The notes under the pieces are model-generated. The model ran no database searches. It worked only from the letters and a program-made list of their open reading frames with translations, and had not been told where the DNA came from. Made by a program: the position numbers and the translations under genes. Below are positions 52,250 through 61,070 of a DNA stretch of 64,000 bases, piece after piece. Source of the stretch: Yeosuana aquiaggeris. GTDB lineage: Bacteria; Bacteroidota; Bacteroidia; Flavobacteriales; Flavobacteriaceae. Numbering within the stretch: position 1 is the first letter of the stretch; each line of letters begins with the position of its first letter. The DNA lies in assembly GCF_044003965.1 (NCBI RefSeq), contig NZ_JBAWKC010000002.1, positions 62,001 to 126,000 of the forward strand. Direction: 5' to 3'.

Positions 52250-53017
52250 GTGATAATAACAGATACACATACGCATTTATATAGTGAAGCTTTTGAAGAA
52301 GACAGGAAGGAAATGATGGAGCGAGCTATAAAATTGAAGGTGTCCCGTTTTTTTATTCCTGCGATTGATTCAACATATACTGAGGCCATGTTTCAATTGG
52401 AGAAAGCGTATCCCGATAAGGTTTTTTTAATGATGGGTTTACATCCAACACATGTTAAAGAAAATTATAAGCAGGAATTAAAACATGTTGAGGTAATGCT
52501 CGAACAAAGACAATTTTATGCCATAGGTGAAATTGGTATTGATTTATATTGGGATAAATCCACTTTAGGAATTCAACAAGAAGCATTTAAATATCAAATA
52601 AAATTAGCAAAGCAATATAAATTGCCGATTGTTATTCATTGCAGAGAAGCTTTTGATGAAATTTTTGAGGTGCTTGATCAGGAAAAAGGTGAGGACTTGT
52701 TTGGAATATTTCACTGTTTTGCAGGTAATTTGGAACAAGCACATCGAGCCATATCCTATAATATGAAATTGGGTATTGGAGGCGTTGCAACTTTTAAAAA
52801 TGGGAAAATAGACCAGTTTTTAAATCAAATAGATTTAAAGCATATTGTATTAGAAACCGATGCGCCCTATTTGGCACCCGTACCTTTTAGAGGCAAGCGC
52901 AATGAAAGTGGATATATTATAAAGGTATTAGAAAAGTTGTCTCTAATTTATGGAGTGTCGGAAGAACAGATAGCATCTATAACCACTCAAAATTCAAAGG
53001 ACATTTTTAATATATAA
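52250..53017 (+). CDS. TatD-family metal-dependent hydrolase
   Basis: A 255-aa TIM-barrel phosphoesterase/DNase-type enzyme. All metal ligands are visible: H7 and H9 (DTHTHLY), E94 (GEIGID), H130 (IHCREAF), H155 (FHCFAG) and D204 (ETDAPYLAP). The start is GTG at 52250; no upstream ATG is available in frame and the protein begins right at its first strand. It is 3 bp before the asparaginase gene, so they form an operon. Confidence 0.92.
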   Translation: MIITDTHTHLYSEAFEEDRKEMMERAIKLKVSRFFIPAIDSTYTEAMFQLEKAYPDKVFLMMGLHPTHVKENYKQELKHVEVMLEQRQFYAIGEIGIDLYWDKSTLGIQQEAFKYQIKLAKQYKLPIVIHCREAFDEIFEVLDQEKGEDLFGIFHCFAGNLEQAHRAISYNMKLGIGGVATFKNGKIDQFLNQIDLKHIVLETDAPYLAPVPFRGKRNESGYIIKVLEKLSLIYGVSEEQIASITTQNSKDIFNI

Positions 53018-53020
53018 AAG

Positions 53021-54052
53021 ATGAATAAATCAAAACCAAACATTCTACTAATATATACTGGCGGTACTATTGGTATGATAAAAGATCATAAAACAGGAGT
53101 GTTAAGGGCCTTTGATTTTAAACACCTGTTAAAAAGAATACCCGAATTACAATTATTGGATTGTAAAATTGACACGGTCTCTTTTCAAACACCCATTGAT
53201 TCTAGTAATATGAATCCTGATTATTGGGTACAAATAGCAGAAATTATAGAATCAAATTATAATGCTTTTGATGGATTTGTAGTGCTTCACGGAAGCGATA
53301 CAATGAGCTATACAGCTTCAGCCTTAAGTTTCATGTTAGAAAATTTAGCAAAACCTGTTGTGTTTACAGGATCTCAATTACCTATTGGAGATCTAAGAAC
53401 AGATGCTAAAGAGAATTTAATTACTTCTATACAAGTGGCGTCACTTCAGCATGTAAATAAACCAGTAATTAAAGAAGTGTGTTTGTACTTTGAGTACAAG
53501 TTGTATAGAGCTAACCGAACAACTAAAATTAATGCAGAACATTTTGAAGCCTTTGCATCCCTAAATTATCCAGATTTAGCTGAATCTGGTGTTCATTTAA
53601 AAGTGAACCATGAACACTTATTTAAACCAAATTTAAAGAAATCACTTAAGGTTCATAAGCATTTAGATAATAATATCGCATTGATAAAATTGTTTCCGGG
53701 AATTTCTGAAAACTTATTAAAAAACATATTTAGTACGCCAAATTTAAAAGGAATTATTCTAGAAACTTACGGTGCTGGAAATTGTACTACTGAAAAATGG
53801 TTTATTGATTTGCTTCAAACAACAATAAAAAAAGGAATTCATATCATTAATATCACACAATGTTCAGGTGGAAGTGTCATTATGGGTCACTATGAAACCA
53901 GTGAATTATTGAAAAAAATAGGTGTTATTTCAGGAAAAGACATTACAACAGAGGCTGCAACAAGTAAATTAATGTATTTATTAGGTAATAATATTTCACC
54001 TAATATGTTCAAAACCATGTATGAAACATCTTTAAGAGGGGAAATGTCCTAA
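53021..54052 (+). CDS. ansA: type I (cytoplasmic) asparaginase
   Basis: L-asparagine amidohydrolase of 343 aa. Active-site threonines are in YTGGTIG (T13, T16) and HGSDTMSYTASAL; GSQLPIG and the C-terminal segment TQCSGGSVIMGHYETS are also typical. No signal peptide, hence the low-affinity cytoplasmic class. Confidence 0.92.
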   Translation: MNKSKPNILLIYTGGTIGMIKDHKTGVLRAFDFKHLLKRIPELQLLDCKIDTVSFQTPIDSSNMNPDYWVQIAEIIESNYNAFDGFVVLHGSDTMSYTASALSFMLENLAKPVVFTGSQLPIGDLRTDAKENLITSIQVASLQHVNKPVIKEVCLYFEYKLYRANRTTKINAEHFEAFASLNYPDLAESGVHLKVNHEHLFKPNLKKSLKVHKHLDNNIALIKLFPGISENLLKNIFSTPNLKGIILETYGAGNCTTEKWFIDLLQTTIKKGIHIINITQCSGGSVIMGHYETSELLKKIGVISGKDITTEAATSKLMYLLGNNISPNMFKTMYETSLRGEMS

Positions 54053-54127
54053 AATTAACGGATAAAGTTTTAAACTTCAATTTATTTTTTGTTATTTGGG
54101 CTCTTGTAATTAAGTATTATAAATTAC

Positions 54128-54215
54128 AGAGAGGTGGCCGAGTGGTCGAAGGCGCACGCCTGGAAAGTGTGTATACCTCAAAAGGGTATCGAGGGTTCGA
54201 ATCCCTTCCTCTCTG
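54128..54215 (+). tRNA. tRNA-Ser (anticodon GGA)
   Basis: An 88-nt cloverleaf: acceptor AGAGAGG / CCTCTCT with discriminator G, D-arm starting GCCGAG, anticodon GGA at 54162-54164 in loop CTGGAAA, a long variable arm typical of serine tRNA (GTATACC.../GGGTATC), and T-loop TTCGAAT. CCA is not encoded. Confidence 0.97.
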
Positions 54216-54288
54216 CTGTTATTTTTATTTTTAATTACTTTTTTTTTATATCTTTAACACTTTAACTAATAAAATTAAGATCTAGAAC

Positions 54289-55056
54289 ATGAAAAGATTA
54301 TTTTCTATCCTAGCCATTACAGGAATGATGGCTTTCGGAACTGTAAATGCAACTACAAATGCAAACACAACGGCTGCAACTACTGTGGCAAGTATGACTC
54401 AAGATGATGCAGCTCCTGCTGAAGAACTTGGATTTCATCAAGAATTAAAGAAACGTTTTATTGAAGGTGGTCCAGGCTTCATGGGAATTGTATTATTATG
54501 TTTAATACTTGGATTAGCAATTGCTATTGAAAGAATTATCTATTTAAATCTTTCAACAACTAACACAAAAAAATTAACTAGCGATGTTGAAGAAGCTTTG
54601 GCTTCTGGTGGTGTAGAAGCTGCAAAAGAAGTTTGCCGTAATACAAAAGGACCTGTTGCCTCAATTTACTATCAAGGTTTAGATAGAACAGATGAAGGGT
54701 TAGATGCTGTTGAAAAAGCGGTAGTAGCTTATGGAGGTGTTCAAATGGGACAATTAGAGAAAAATGTATCATGGATTTCTTTATTTATTGCATTGGCTCC
54801 TATGTTAGGATTCATGGGAACAGTAATTGGGATGATTCAAGCATTTGATAAAATTGAAGCAGCTGGAGATATGCAACCATCACTTGTTGCCGGAGGTATT
54901 AAAGTAGCTCTTTTAACAACTGTATTTGGTTTGGTAGTAGCTATTATACTTCAAATTTTTTACAATTATATTATTGCCAAAATTGATAGTATTGTTAATG
55001 ATATGGAAGATGCTTCTATTACATTAATGGATTTACTAATCAGACAAAAAAAGTAA
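54289..55056 (+). CDS. exbB: MotA/TolQ/ExbB proton channel protein
   Basis: A 255-aa inner-membrane protein of the TonB energising complex. A cleavable-looking leader (MKRLFSILAI to VNA), then a first helix about 58-78 (GFMGIVLLCLILGLAIAIE) and the channel helices around 165-185 (SWISLFIALAPMLGFMGTVIGMI) and 200-225. First gene of an operon with a broken membrane gene and two exbD genes. It would energise receptors such as those at 14213 and 25634. Confidence 0.9.
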   Translation: MKRLFSILAITGMMAFGTVNATTNANTTAATTVASMTQDDAAPAEELGFHQELKKRFIEGGPGFMGIVLLCLILGLAIAIERIIYLNLSTTNTKKLTSDVEEALASGGVEAAKEVCRNTKGPVASIYYQGLDRTDEGLDAVEKAVVAYGGVQMGQLEKNVSWISLFIALAPMLGFMGTVIGMIQAFDKIEAAGDMQPSLVAGGIKVALLTTVFGLVVAIILQIFYNYIIAKIDSIVNDMEDASITLMDLLIRQKK

Positions 55057-55077
55057 TAATTTAAAATAAACACGATT

Positions 55078-55513
55078 ATGAGTTTAAAAAAAATATCAAC
55101 TATATTCGTTGGAATTGTAGGTGTGTTATCAATCATCTTTCTTGCTATAATAATAGGAGCAGGTGATGATGCCATCAAAGCCGGTGAATCTAGTGGTGCA
55201 GTTAATACCTTTATGTATATTTCATATGCTATTTTAATTGTTACAATTGCTCTAGTAGCGTTATTTACTTTTAAAGGATTATTTACAGATACCGAATCAT
55301 TAAAAAGTACCTTGATTGGCTTTTCTAGCAGTTTTAGTTATAGCATATGCAGTTTCTGGTGGGGATACTAAAGAATACCTTTATAGCGGTTTACCAGCAT
55401 CGGTTGGAGAATCACGTATGGTAGGAGCAGGAATTGTAGCTTTTTATATTTTAATGGCAACTTCAATAGTTGTGATGCTATTGGCTGGAGTGAAAAATCT
55501 ATTTAATAAATAA
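55078..55513 (+). pseudogene. small membrane protein of the exb operon, frameshifted
   Basis: Two overlapping frames make one protein if a single base is skipped near 55318. Frame 1 gives MSLKKISTIF to SLKSTLIG; frame 2 continues AFLAVLVIAYAVSGGDTKEY to GVKNLFNK. The joined product is 144 aa with three or four transmembrane helices, the usual form of this conserved gene between exbB and exbD in Flavobacteriaceae (from memory). Removing one G from ATTGGCTTT restores LIAFLAVL. True mutation, sequencing error or a programmed shift cannot be told apart here. Confidence 0.75.
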
Positions 55514-55519
55514 AAAATT

Positions 55520-56107
55520 ATGGCAAAAAGAGCAGCACCCGAAGTAAATGCAGGCTCCATGGCCGACATTGCCTTTCTATTATTAATATTCTTCTTAGTA
55601 ACAACTACTATTGAGACAGATACGGGTATTAACCGTAAACTGCCTCCAATAGAGGATAGTGAAGAGGATGTTATTATTAAGCAAAAAAATATCTTTACAG
55701 TATTACTTAACGGTAAAGACCAGTTATTGGTTGAAGATGAGTTAATGGAACTAAAGGATATCAGAAAGGCAGCCGTTGAATTTTTAGATAATGGCGGAGA
55801 TGGAACATGTAGTTATTGTCGTGGAAAGAAAGACCCAGGTTCATCAGATAACCCAGATAAGGCTATCATTTCTTTGAAAAATGAAAGAGAAACTTCTTAT
55901 AAAATGTATATTTCAGTTCAAAATGAATTGGTTGCGGCTTATAATGAGTTGAGAAATAAGAGAGCACAGGCGCTTTATGGTCAGTCATTTATAGAAATGC
56001 AAGCAGATTACGATAATGTAAACTGGGTAGGAAATAAGGATAAGTTGAAGGAACAATTGGATCAAATAAAACTAGAGTATCCTCAAAAACTGTCTGAAGT
56101 ACAATAA
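55520..56107 (+). CDS. exbD: biopolymer transport protein ExbD/TolR (first copy)
   Basis: A 195-aa single-pass inner-membrane protein. The helix MADIAFLLLIFFLVTTT carries the essential Asp at D16. The periplasmic domain contains an unusual CSYCRGKK segment (C97, C100). It lies 6 bp after the frameshifted gene. Confidence 0.9.
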   Translation: MAKRAAPEVNAGSMADIAFLLLIFFLVTTTIETDTGINRKLPPIEDSEEDVIIKQKNIFTVLLNGKDQLLVEDELMELKDIRKAAVEFLDNGGDGTCSYCRGKKDPGSSDNPDKAIISLKNERETSYKMYISVQNELVAAYNELRNKRAQALYGQSFIEMQADYDNVNWVGNKDKLKEQLDQIKLEYPQKLSEVQ

Positions 56108-56130
56108 TTTAAAATTTAACACATTTATAT

Positions 56131-56607
56131 ATGGCTAAATTTAATAAGAAAAAAGACGGAGGAGTTCCGGCAGTGAATACGGCTTCTTTACCGGATATTG
56201 TATTCATGTTATTATTCTTTTTTATGGTGGCAACCGTAATGAGAGAGAATACCTTAATGATAAAGAATAGCTTACCATATGCTGACCAAGTTGAGAAACT
56301 TGATAAAAAGGATCTGGTAATGTACATTTATGCGGGTAAACCAAGTGATGCTTACAAGCAATATGGCACTGAAGCTAAAATACAACTTAATGATAAGTTT
56401 GCTGACATAGGAGATATTGCTGCATTTATAGCACAGGAACGCGCTTCAAAAAGAGAAGAATTAATTCCCTTTTTAACGACTGCTTTAAAAGTAGATCAGG
56501 ATGCTAATATGGGATTAATTGGAGATATTAAACAAGAATTACGAAAGGTTAATGCTTTAAAAATTAATTACACTACCAGAAAAGGTAATGTTTTTGATAA
56601 GCATTAA
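56131..56607 (+). CDS. exbD: biopolymer transport protein ExbD/TolR (second copy)
   Basis: A 158-aa ExbD paralogue with the helix LPDIVFMLLFFFMVATVM and conserved Asp D22. It lacks the Cys pair of the first copy. Two different ExbD proteins per ExbB are common in Bacteroidota. Followed by a strong terminator. Confidence 0.9.
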   Translation: MAKFNKKKDGGVPAVNTASLPDIVFMLLFFFMVATVMRENTLMIKNSLPYADQVEKLDKKDLVMYIYAGKPSDAYKQYGTEAKIQLNDKFADIGDIAAFIAQERASKREELIPFLTTALKVDQDANMGLIGDIKQELRKVNALKINYTTRKGNVFDKH

Positions 56608-56632
56608 AATTTAAGTCTTAATTTTATATTAG

Positions 56633-56668
56633 AAAAAGGGCGTTTTGAATTTTCAAAACGCCCTTTTT
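56633..56668 (+). terminator. intrinsic terminator of the exb operon
   Basis: A 17-bp stem (core AAGGGCGTTTTG / CAAAACGCCCTT) with a 2-nt loop and flanking T run, 25 nt after the second exbD. Confidence 0.88.
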
Positions 56669-56694
56669 TATACCTTTATAGCTCTAGTAAGTTT

Positions 56695-57387
56695 ATGAAG
56701 ATTTTAATTTTTATAGTATTTTTTTTGTTTGGTTTTCAATTTTCTTTTTCCCAAGAAATTGAAAATAAGCCTGTAGATTCTCTTTATAAGGAGGATCAGT
56801 TTTATGCTGGGTTAACCTATAACTTTTTAGCCAATAAACCCACAAATCTTGGTCAAAGTGGGTTTTCATTGGGCTTCCATTTTGGGTTTATAAAAGATAT
56901 GCCCATTAATAAAAATAGAAATGTAGCTATTGGCGTTGGTTTGGGATATTCGGCTAATTCTTATAATCAAAATCTACAAATTGCTAAAAATAATACCGGT
57001 TCATATGATTATACTATTTTAGAAGATAAATCTACCTATTCTAGAAATAAATTTTCTAATCATTTTATTGAGCTGCCTATTGAGTTTAGATGGCGCACTT
57101 CTAATGCCACTGATTATGAATTCTGGCGTATTTATTCCGGATTTAAACTGAGTTATATGGTTGCCAATAACACAAAATATGTTGGTAATACAGAATCGTT
57201 GACTTATAAGGGTATTCCCGAGTTTAATGAGTTTCAATATGGGGTCTCACTTTGTGCTGGGTATAATACCTGGAATTTTTATGTGTATTATGCATTAAAT
57301 CCTATTTTTTCAAGTAAGGCAAAAATAGAGGGTCAATCTATAGATATGAATGCCCTAAAAATTGGGCTCATGTTCTATATTTTATAG
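56695..57387 (+). CDS. outer-membrane beta-barrel (porin/PorT-like) protein
   Basis: A 230-aa protein with signal peptide (ending FSFSQ) and an eight-strand type barrel: FYAGLTYNF, GFSLGFHFGFIKD, VAIGVGLGYSANSYNQ, FIELPIEFRWRTS, GLMFYIL at the end. The plan resembles the outer_membrane_beta-barrel/PorT group; I cannot claim it is the T9SS protein PorT itself. Its end overlaps the convergent PAP2-like gene by 6 bp. Confidence 0.72.
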   Translation: MKILIFIVFFLFGFQFSFSQEIENKPVDSLYKEDQFYAGLTYNFLANKPTNLGQSGFSLGFHFGFIKDMPINKNRNVAIGVGLGYSANSYNQNLQIAKNNTGSYDYTILEDKSTYSRNKFSNHFIELPIEFRWRTSNATDYEFWRIYSGFKLSYMVANNTKYVGNTESLTYKGIPEFNEFQYGVSLCAGYNTWNFYVYYALNPIFSSKAKIEGQSIDMNALKIGLMFYIL

Positions 57388-57987
57388 CCAGTATTTTAGA
57401 AGAATCAGTTGTGGTATAAAACCAACAAAAAACCCAATAATGAGCTCTATTCCTGTGTGCGCTTTTAAATGTAGTCTTGAAGTTGCAATGGCGCCAGTTA
57501 GAATGAACATAATGGCTAATGTGCCATTAATGTTAATGCTAAAATGAATACTTAAAGCTATAAAAAACATAAACAATCCAGCTATAGAGGTCATATGTAT
57601 ACTGGCCTTAAATCTCATGAAAACCAAAAAAAGGCAAGCCAGAGTTGATATCAATATACCAACAAAAAAATAATAGAGTTCTATAATTTGATTGGCTGTT
57701 AATATTCTATTTAGAACTAATAGAACTACTATACAATTTACTATTAATGGAAATATGCGTTCCTTGGTAGTTTCTAAATAAATTGATTTCGCCTTACCTA
57801 AGGTTTTTAATAAAAAATACAGTAAAATAGGTAATACAATTGTTAAAATAAATAGGGAAATTAATTTAGCCTGAATGATCTGTAATGAAATATATTTAGG
57901 CGATTTTGTAAAATAAAAGATAACGCCTAGTAAGGGTATTATTAAGGGATGAAAAATGAAAGAGATACTTTTTAAAATATTATTCAT
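57382..57987 (-). CDS. PAP2-like polytopic membrane protein
   Basis: A 201-aa protein with about six transmembrane helices. Two degenerate PAP2 phosphatase signatures are present: KASIHMTSIAG (in place of PSGH) and SRLHLKAHTGIE, which keeps SR-x5-H but has Glu where the final Asp is usual. It may be a lipid phosphatase or an inactive relative. Its start overlaps the rpoN stop by one base, so it is co-translated with rpoN. Confidence 0.65.
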   Translation of the reverse strand: MNNILKSISFIFHPLIIPLLGVIFYFTKSPKYISLQIIQAKLISLFILTIVLPILLYFLLKTLGKAKSIYLETTKERIFPLIVNCIVVLLVLNRILTANQIIELYYFFVGILISTLACLFLVFMRFKASIHMTSIAGLFMFFIALSIHFSININGTLAIMFILTGAIATSRLHLKAHTGIELIIGFFVGFIPQLILLKYWL

Positions 57988-59447
57988 TACATTTTTTTGC
58001 GCAGTCTTGCTACAGGCACATCTAATTGTTCTCTATATTTTGCAACAGTTCTTCTGGCAATAGGATATCCTTTATCTTTTAAGATAGCAGCTAAAGTTTC
58101 ATCTGTTAACGGTTTTCTCTTGTCTTCTTCTTCAATAACGGTCTCCAGAATTTTTTTAATTTCTCTGGTTGAAACATCTTCTCCTTGGTCATTTTTCATG
58201 GATTCAGAAAAGAATTCCTTAATCAGTTTTGTACCATAAGGCGTATCTACATATTTACTGTTGGCAACTCTGGAAACGGTAGAGACATCCATATGTATTT
58301 CATCGGCGATATCTTTTAAGATCATTGGTCTTAAATTCCGCTCATCCCCTGATAAAAAATAGTCTTTTTGATAGTGCATAATCGCACTCATGGTAATAAA
58401 CAAGGTCTGCTGTCTTTGTTTAATGGCTTCAATAAACCATTTGGCAGCATCTAATTTTTGCTTGATGAAAATGACTGCATCTTTTTGAGAACCAGACTTG
58501 TCATTAGTGTCTTTGTAAGTTTTAAGCATGTTATGGTATTCTCTTGACACATGAAGTTCTGGAGCATTTCTGCCATTTAATGTTAACTCTAATTCTCCAT
58601 CAATAATTTTAATCGCAAAATCTGGGACAATATGTTCAACTATTCTGTTATTTCCTGAATAGGATCCACCTGGTTTAGGATTTAAATGTTCAATTTCTGA
58701 GATGGCATCTTTTAGTTGAATTTCAGAGACATCAAACTTTTGAATTAACTTATCATAGTGCTTTTTTGTGAACTGTTCAAAAGCATTATCAATAATATTT
58801 ATAGCCAATTCAGCATCTAGGGTTTTCTCTTTTCTGTGTAATTGAATGCTTAAGCATTCCTGTAAATTTCTTGCACCTACACCAGCAGGATCTAACTGAT
58901 GAACAAGTTTTAAAACATATTCAATTTTTTCTTCGGATGTATAAATGTTTTGAGTAAATGCCAAATCATCCATAATATCGGATAAGGATCTCCTGATATA
59001 TCCACTATCATCAACACTTCCTACTAAAAATTCAGCAATATCACGCTCTTCATCAGAAAGTCTATAGGTATTTAACTGGTCTATTAAATATTGTGTAAAG
59101 GAGGTGCCTGCAGCATACGGTACATTTTTTTCCTCATCATCAGCACTGTAATTATTAGCTTGGGTTCTGTAGTCAGGAATTTCGTCATCGCTCAAATACT
59201 CATCTACATTAATATCATCAGTATTTATAGAATCTTGTTCATTAAAATCATCGGTCGTATTATCTAAATCTGAATCATAATCATTTTCCGTTTCTTCTTT
59301 ACCTCCTTCAAGCGCAGGATTCTCTTCTAGCTCTTGTTTAATACGCTGTTCAAAAGCCTGCGTAGGCAACTGAATCAATTTCATTAATTGAATCTGTTGT
59401 GGTGACAACTTTTGAGATAATTTAAACTGTAATTGTTGCTTAAGCAT
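57987..59447 (-). CDS. rpoN: RNA polymerase sigma-54 factor RpoN
   Basis: Alternative sigma factor of 486 aa. N-terminal Gln-rich activator-interaction region (LKQQLQFKLSQKLSPQQIQLMKLIQLP), an acidic stretch (about 48-100, many D/E/N), core-binding domain, HTH (ADEIHMDVSTVSRVANSKY) and the RpoN box ARRTVAKYRE at 464-473. A possible own -7 (TAATTTTG, 59480-59487, minus strand) lies in the 83-bp gap after asnS. Confidence 0.96.
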   Translation of the reverse strand: MLKQQLQFKLSQKLSPQQIQLMKLIQLPTQAFEQRIKQELEENPALEGGKEETENDYDSDLDNTTDDFNEQDSINTDDINVDEYLSDDEIPDYRTQANNYSADDEEKNVPYAAGTSFTQYLIDQLNTYRLSDEERDIAEFLVGSVDDSGYIRRSLSDIMDDLAFTQNIYTSEEKIEYVLKLVHQLDPAGVGARNLQECLSIQLHRKEKTLDAELAINIIDNAFEQFTKKHYDKLIQKFDVSEIQLKDAISEIEHLNPKPGGSYSGNNRIVEHIVPDFAIKIIDGELELTLNGRNAPELHVSREYHNMLKTYKDTNDKSGSQKDAVIFIKQKLDAAKWFIEAIKQRQQTLFITMSAIMHYQKDYFLSGDERNLRPMILKDIADEIHMDVSTVSRVANSKYVDTPYGTKLIKEFFSESMKNDQGEDVSTREIKKILETVIEEEDKRKPLTDETLAAILKDKGYPIARRTVAKYREQLDVPVARLRKKM

Positions 59448-59530
59448 ATTAAAAACTAGTTTAGATAAAAGTATAAAAACAAAATTAAAAACCCTACCTG
59501 ATTAAGGAACCAAACAGGGATAAACTTGCT

Positions 59531-60964
59531 TTAAAATTCCGCATTTTGTGGTGTTCTTGGAAAAGGAATAACATCTCTTATGTTTGTCATGCCAGTTGCA
59601 AACATAACTAATCGCTCAAACCCAAGTCCAAAACCAGAATGCACTGCGGTACCATATTTACGAAGATCTAAATACCACCAAAGTTCATTTTCATCAATAT
59701 CTAAGGCAGCCATTTTTTCTTTGAGTACTTCTAATCGTTCTTCACGTTGTGAACCTCCAACCATTTCACCAATACCAGGAAATAAAATATCCATCGCTCT
59801 AACCGTTTTACCATCTTCATTTAAGCGCATGTAAAACGCTTTTATATTCGCTGGATAATCAAATAAAATGACAGGACATTTAAAGTGTTTTTCAACAAGA
59901 AAACGCTCATGCTCACTCTGCAGGTCAGTGCCCCATTCGTTAATAATATATTTAAATTTCTTTTTCTTATTTGGTGTACTATTACGAAGAATATCAATGG
60001 CCTCTGTATAACTTACTCTTTTAAAGTTATTATCAATAACAAAGTCTAATTTTTCTATTAGACTCATTTCACTTCGTTCTGCCTGTGGTTTGGTTTTTTC
60101 TTCATCTAATAATCTACTTTCTAAAAAGTCTAAATCTTCACGATTATGAGTCAGCACATATTTCAATACGTATTTTAAAAAGTCTTCAGCCAAATCCATG
60201 TTACCTGCTAGGTCCATGAAGGCAACTTCAGGTTCAATCATCCAAAACTCAGCTAAATGTCTGGATGTATTAGAGTTTTCTGCTCTAAATGTTGGTCCAA
60301 AGGTATAGACTTTACCAAGAGACATGGCATATGTTTCAGCTTCTAGTTGTCCTGAAACGGTAAGATTGGTTTCTTTTCCAAAAAAATCTTTCGAATAATC
60401 AACCGCTCCCTGTTCAGTTAATGGTGGGTTTTTAGCATCTAAATTACTAACTCTAAACATCTCTCCAGCCCCTTCCGCATCACTTCCAGTAATAATTGGT
60501 GCATGCATATAAAAGAAACCATGGTCATTAAAGTATTTATGAACAGCAAAAGATAAAGCAGAACGCAACCTCATAACGGCACTAAATGTGTTTGTTCTGG
60601 TACGTAAATGCGCATTTTCCCTTAAAAATTCGAAGGAATGTTTTTTTGGTTGAATTGGATAGGTCTCAGGATCAGAGTCACCTAAAATAACAAGGGATTT
60701 TACTATTATTTCTACTTTTTGCCCTTTGCCTTGACTTTCAACTAATTCTCCTTTAATATGAATCGCTGCACCGGTGGTAATGCGCTTTAGGATGGTTTCA
60801 TCAGTTTTTTCAAAATCAACAACACACTGAATATTATTAATTGTAGATCCATCATTTAAGGCAATAAAACGATTGGCTCTAAAAGTTCTTACCCAACCTT
60901 TAATTTCTACTTCTGGTAGGATGTTATTATTTGATAATAATTCTGAAACGGTATGTAATGTCAT
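59531..60964 (-). CDS. asnS: asparagine--tRNA ligase
   Basis: Class II synthetase of 477 aa for tRNA-Asn. OB-fold domain (about 14-100, IKGWVRTFRANRFIALNDGS), motif 2 FGPTFRAENSNTSRHLAEFWMIEPE and motif 3 GFGLGFERLVMFATGM. The E.T..R.LAEFW pattern separates AsnS from AspS. Upstream of rpoN on the same strand. Confidence 0.96.
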   Translation of the reverse strand: MTLHTVSELLSNNNILPEVEIKGWVRTFRANRFIALNDGSTINNIQCVVDFEKTDETILKRITTGAAIHIKGELVESQGKGQKVEIIVKSLVILGDSDPETYPIQPKKHSFEFLRENAHLRTRTNTFSAVMRLRSALSFAVHKYFNDHGFFYMHAPIITGSDAEGAGEMFRVSNLDAKNPPLTEQGAVDYSKDFFGKETNLTVSGQLEAETYAMSLGKVYTFGPTFRAENSNTSRHLAEFWMIEPEVAFMDLAGNMDLAEDFLKYVLKYVLTHNREDLDFLESRLLDEEKTKPQAERSEMSLIEKLDFVIDNNFKRVSYTEAIDILRNSTPNKKKKFKYIINEWGTDLQSEHERFLVEKHFKCPVILFDYPANIKAFYMRLNEDGKTVRAMDILFPGIGEMVGGSQREERLEVLKEKMAALDIDENELWWYLDLRKYGTAVHSGFGLGFERLVMFATGMTNIRDVIPFPRTPQNAEF

Positions 60965-60983
60965 TGGTATTTAATTTAAAGTG

Positions 60984-61015
60984 CAAATATAAAGGTTTCA
61001 AAATTCAAAATTCAA
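60984..61015 (-). promoter_or_regulatory. promoter of asnS
   Basis: Minus strand: TTG (61013-61015), 21 nt, TATATTTG (60984-60991), a perfect Bacteroidota promoter, 19 nt before the start codon. Confidence 0.6.
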
Positions 61016-61070
61016 GTATCATTTTCCAAAATGTTAGTAAATTGGTATTTGAAACTTAAATCTAAAGATT

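Noticed and set aside
56695..57387. T9SS protein PorT
   Set aside because: Only a general small barrel pattern is visible; no T9SS neighbours are present to support the name.
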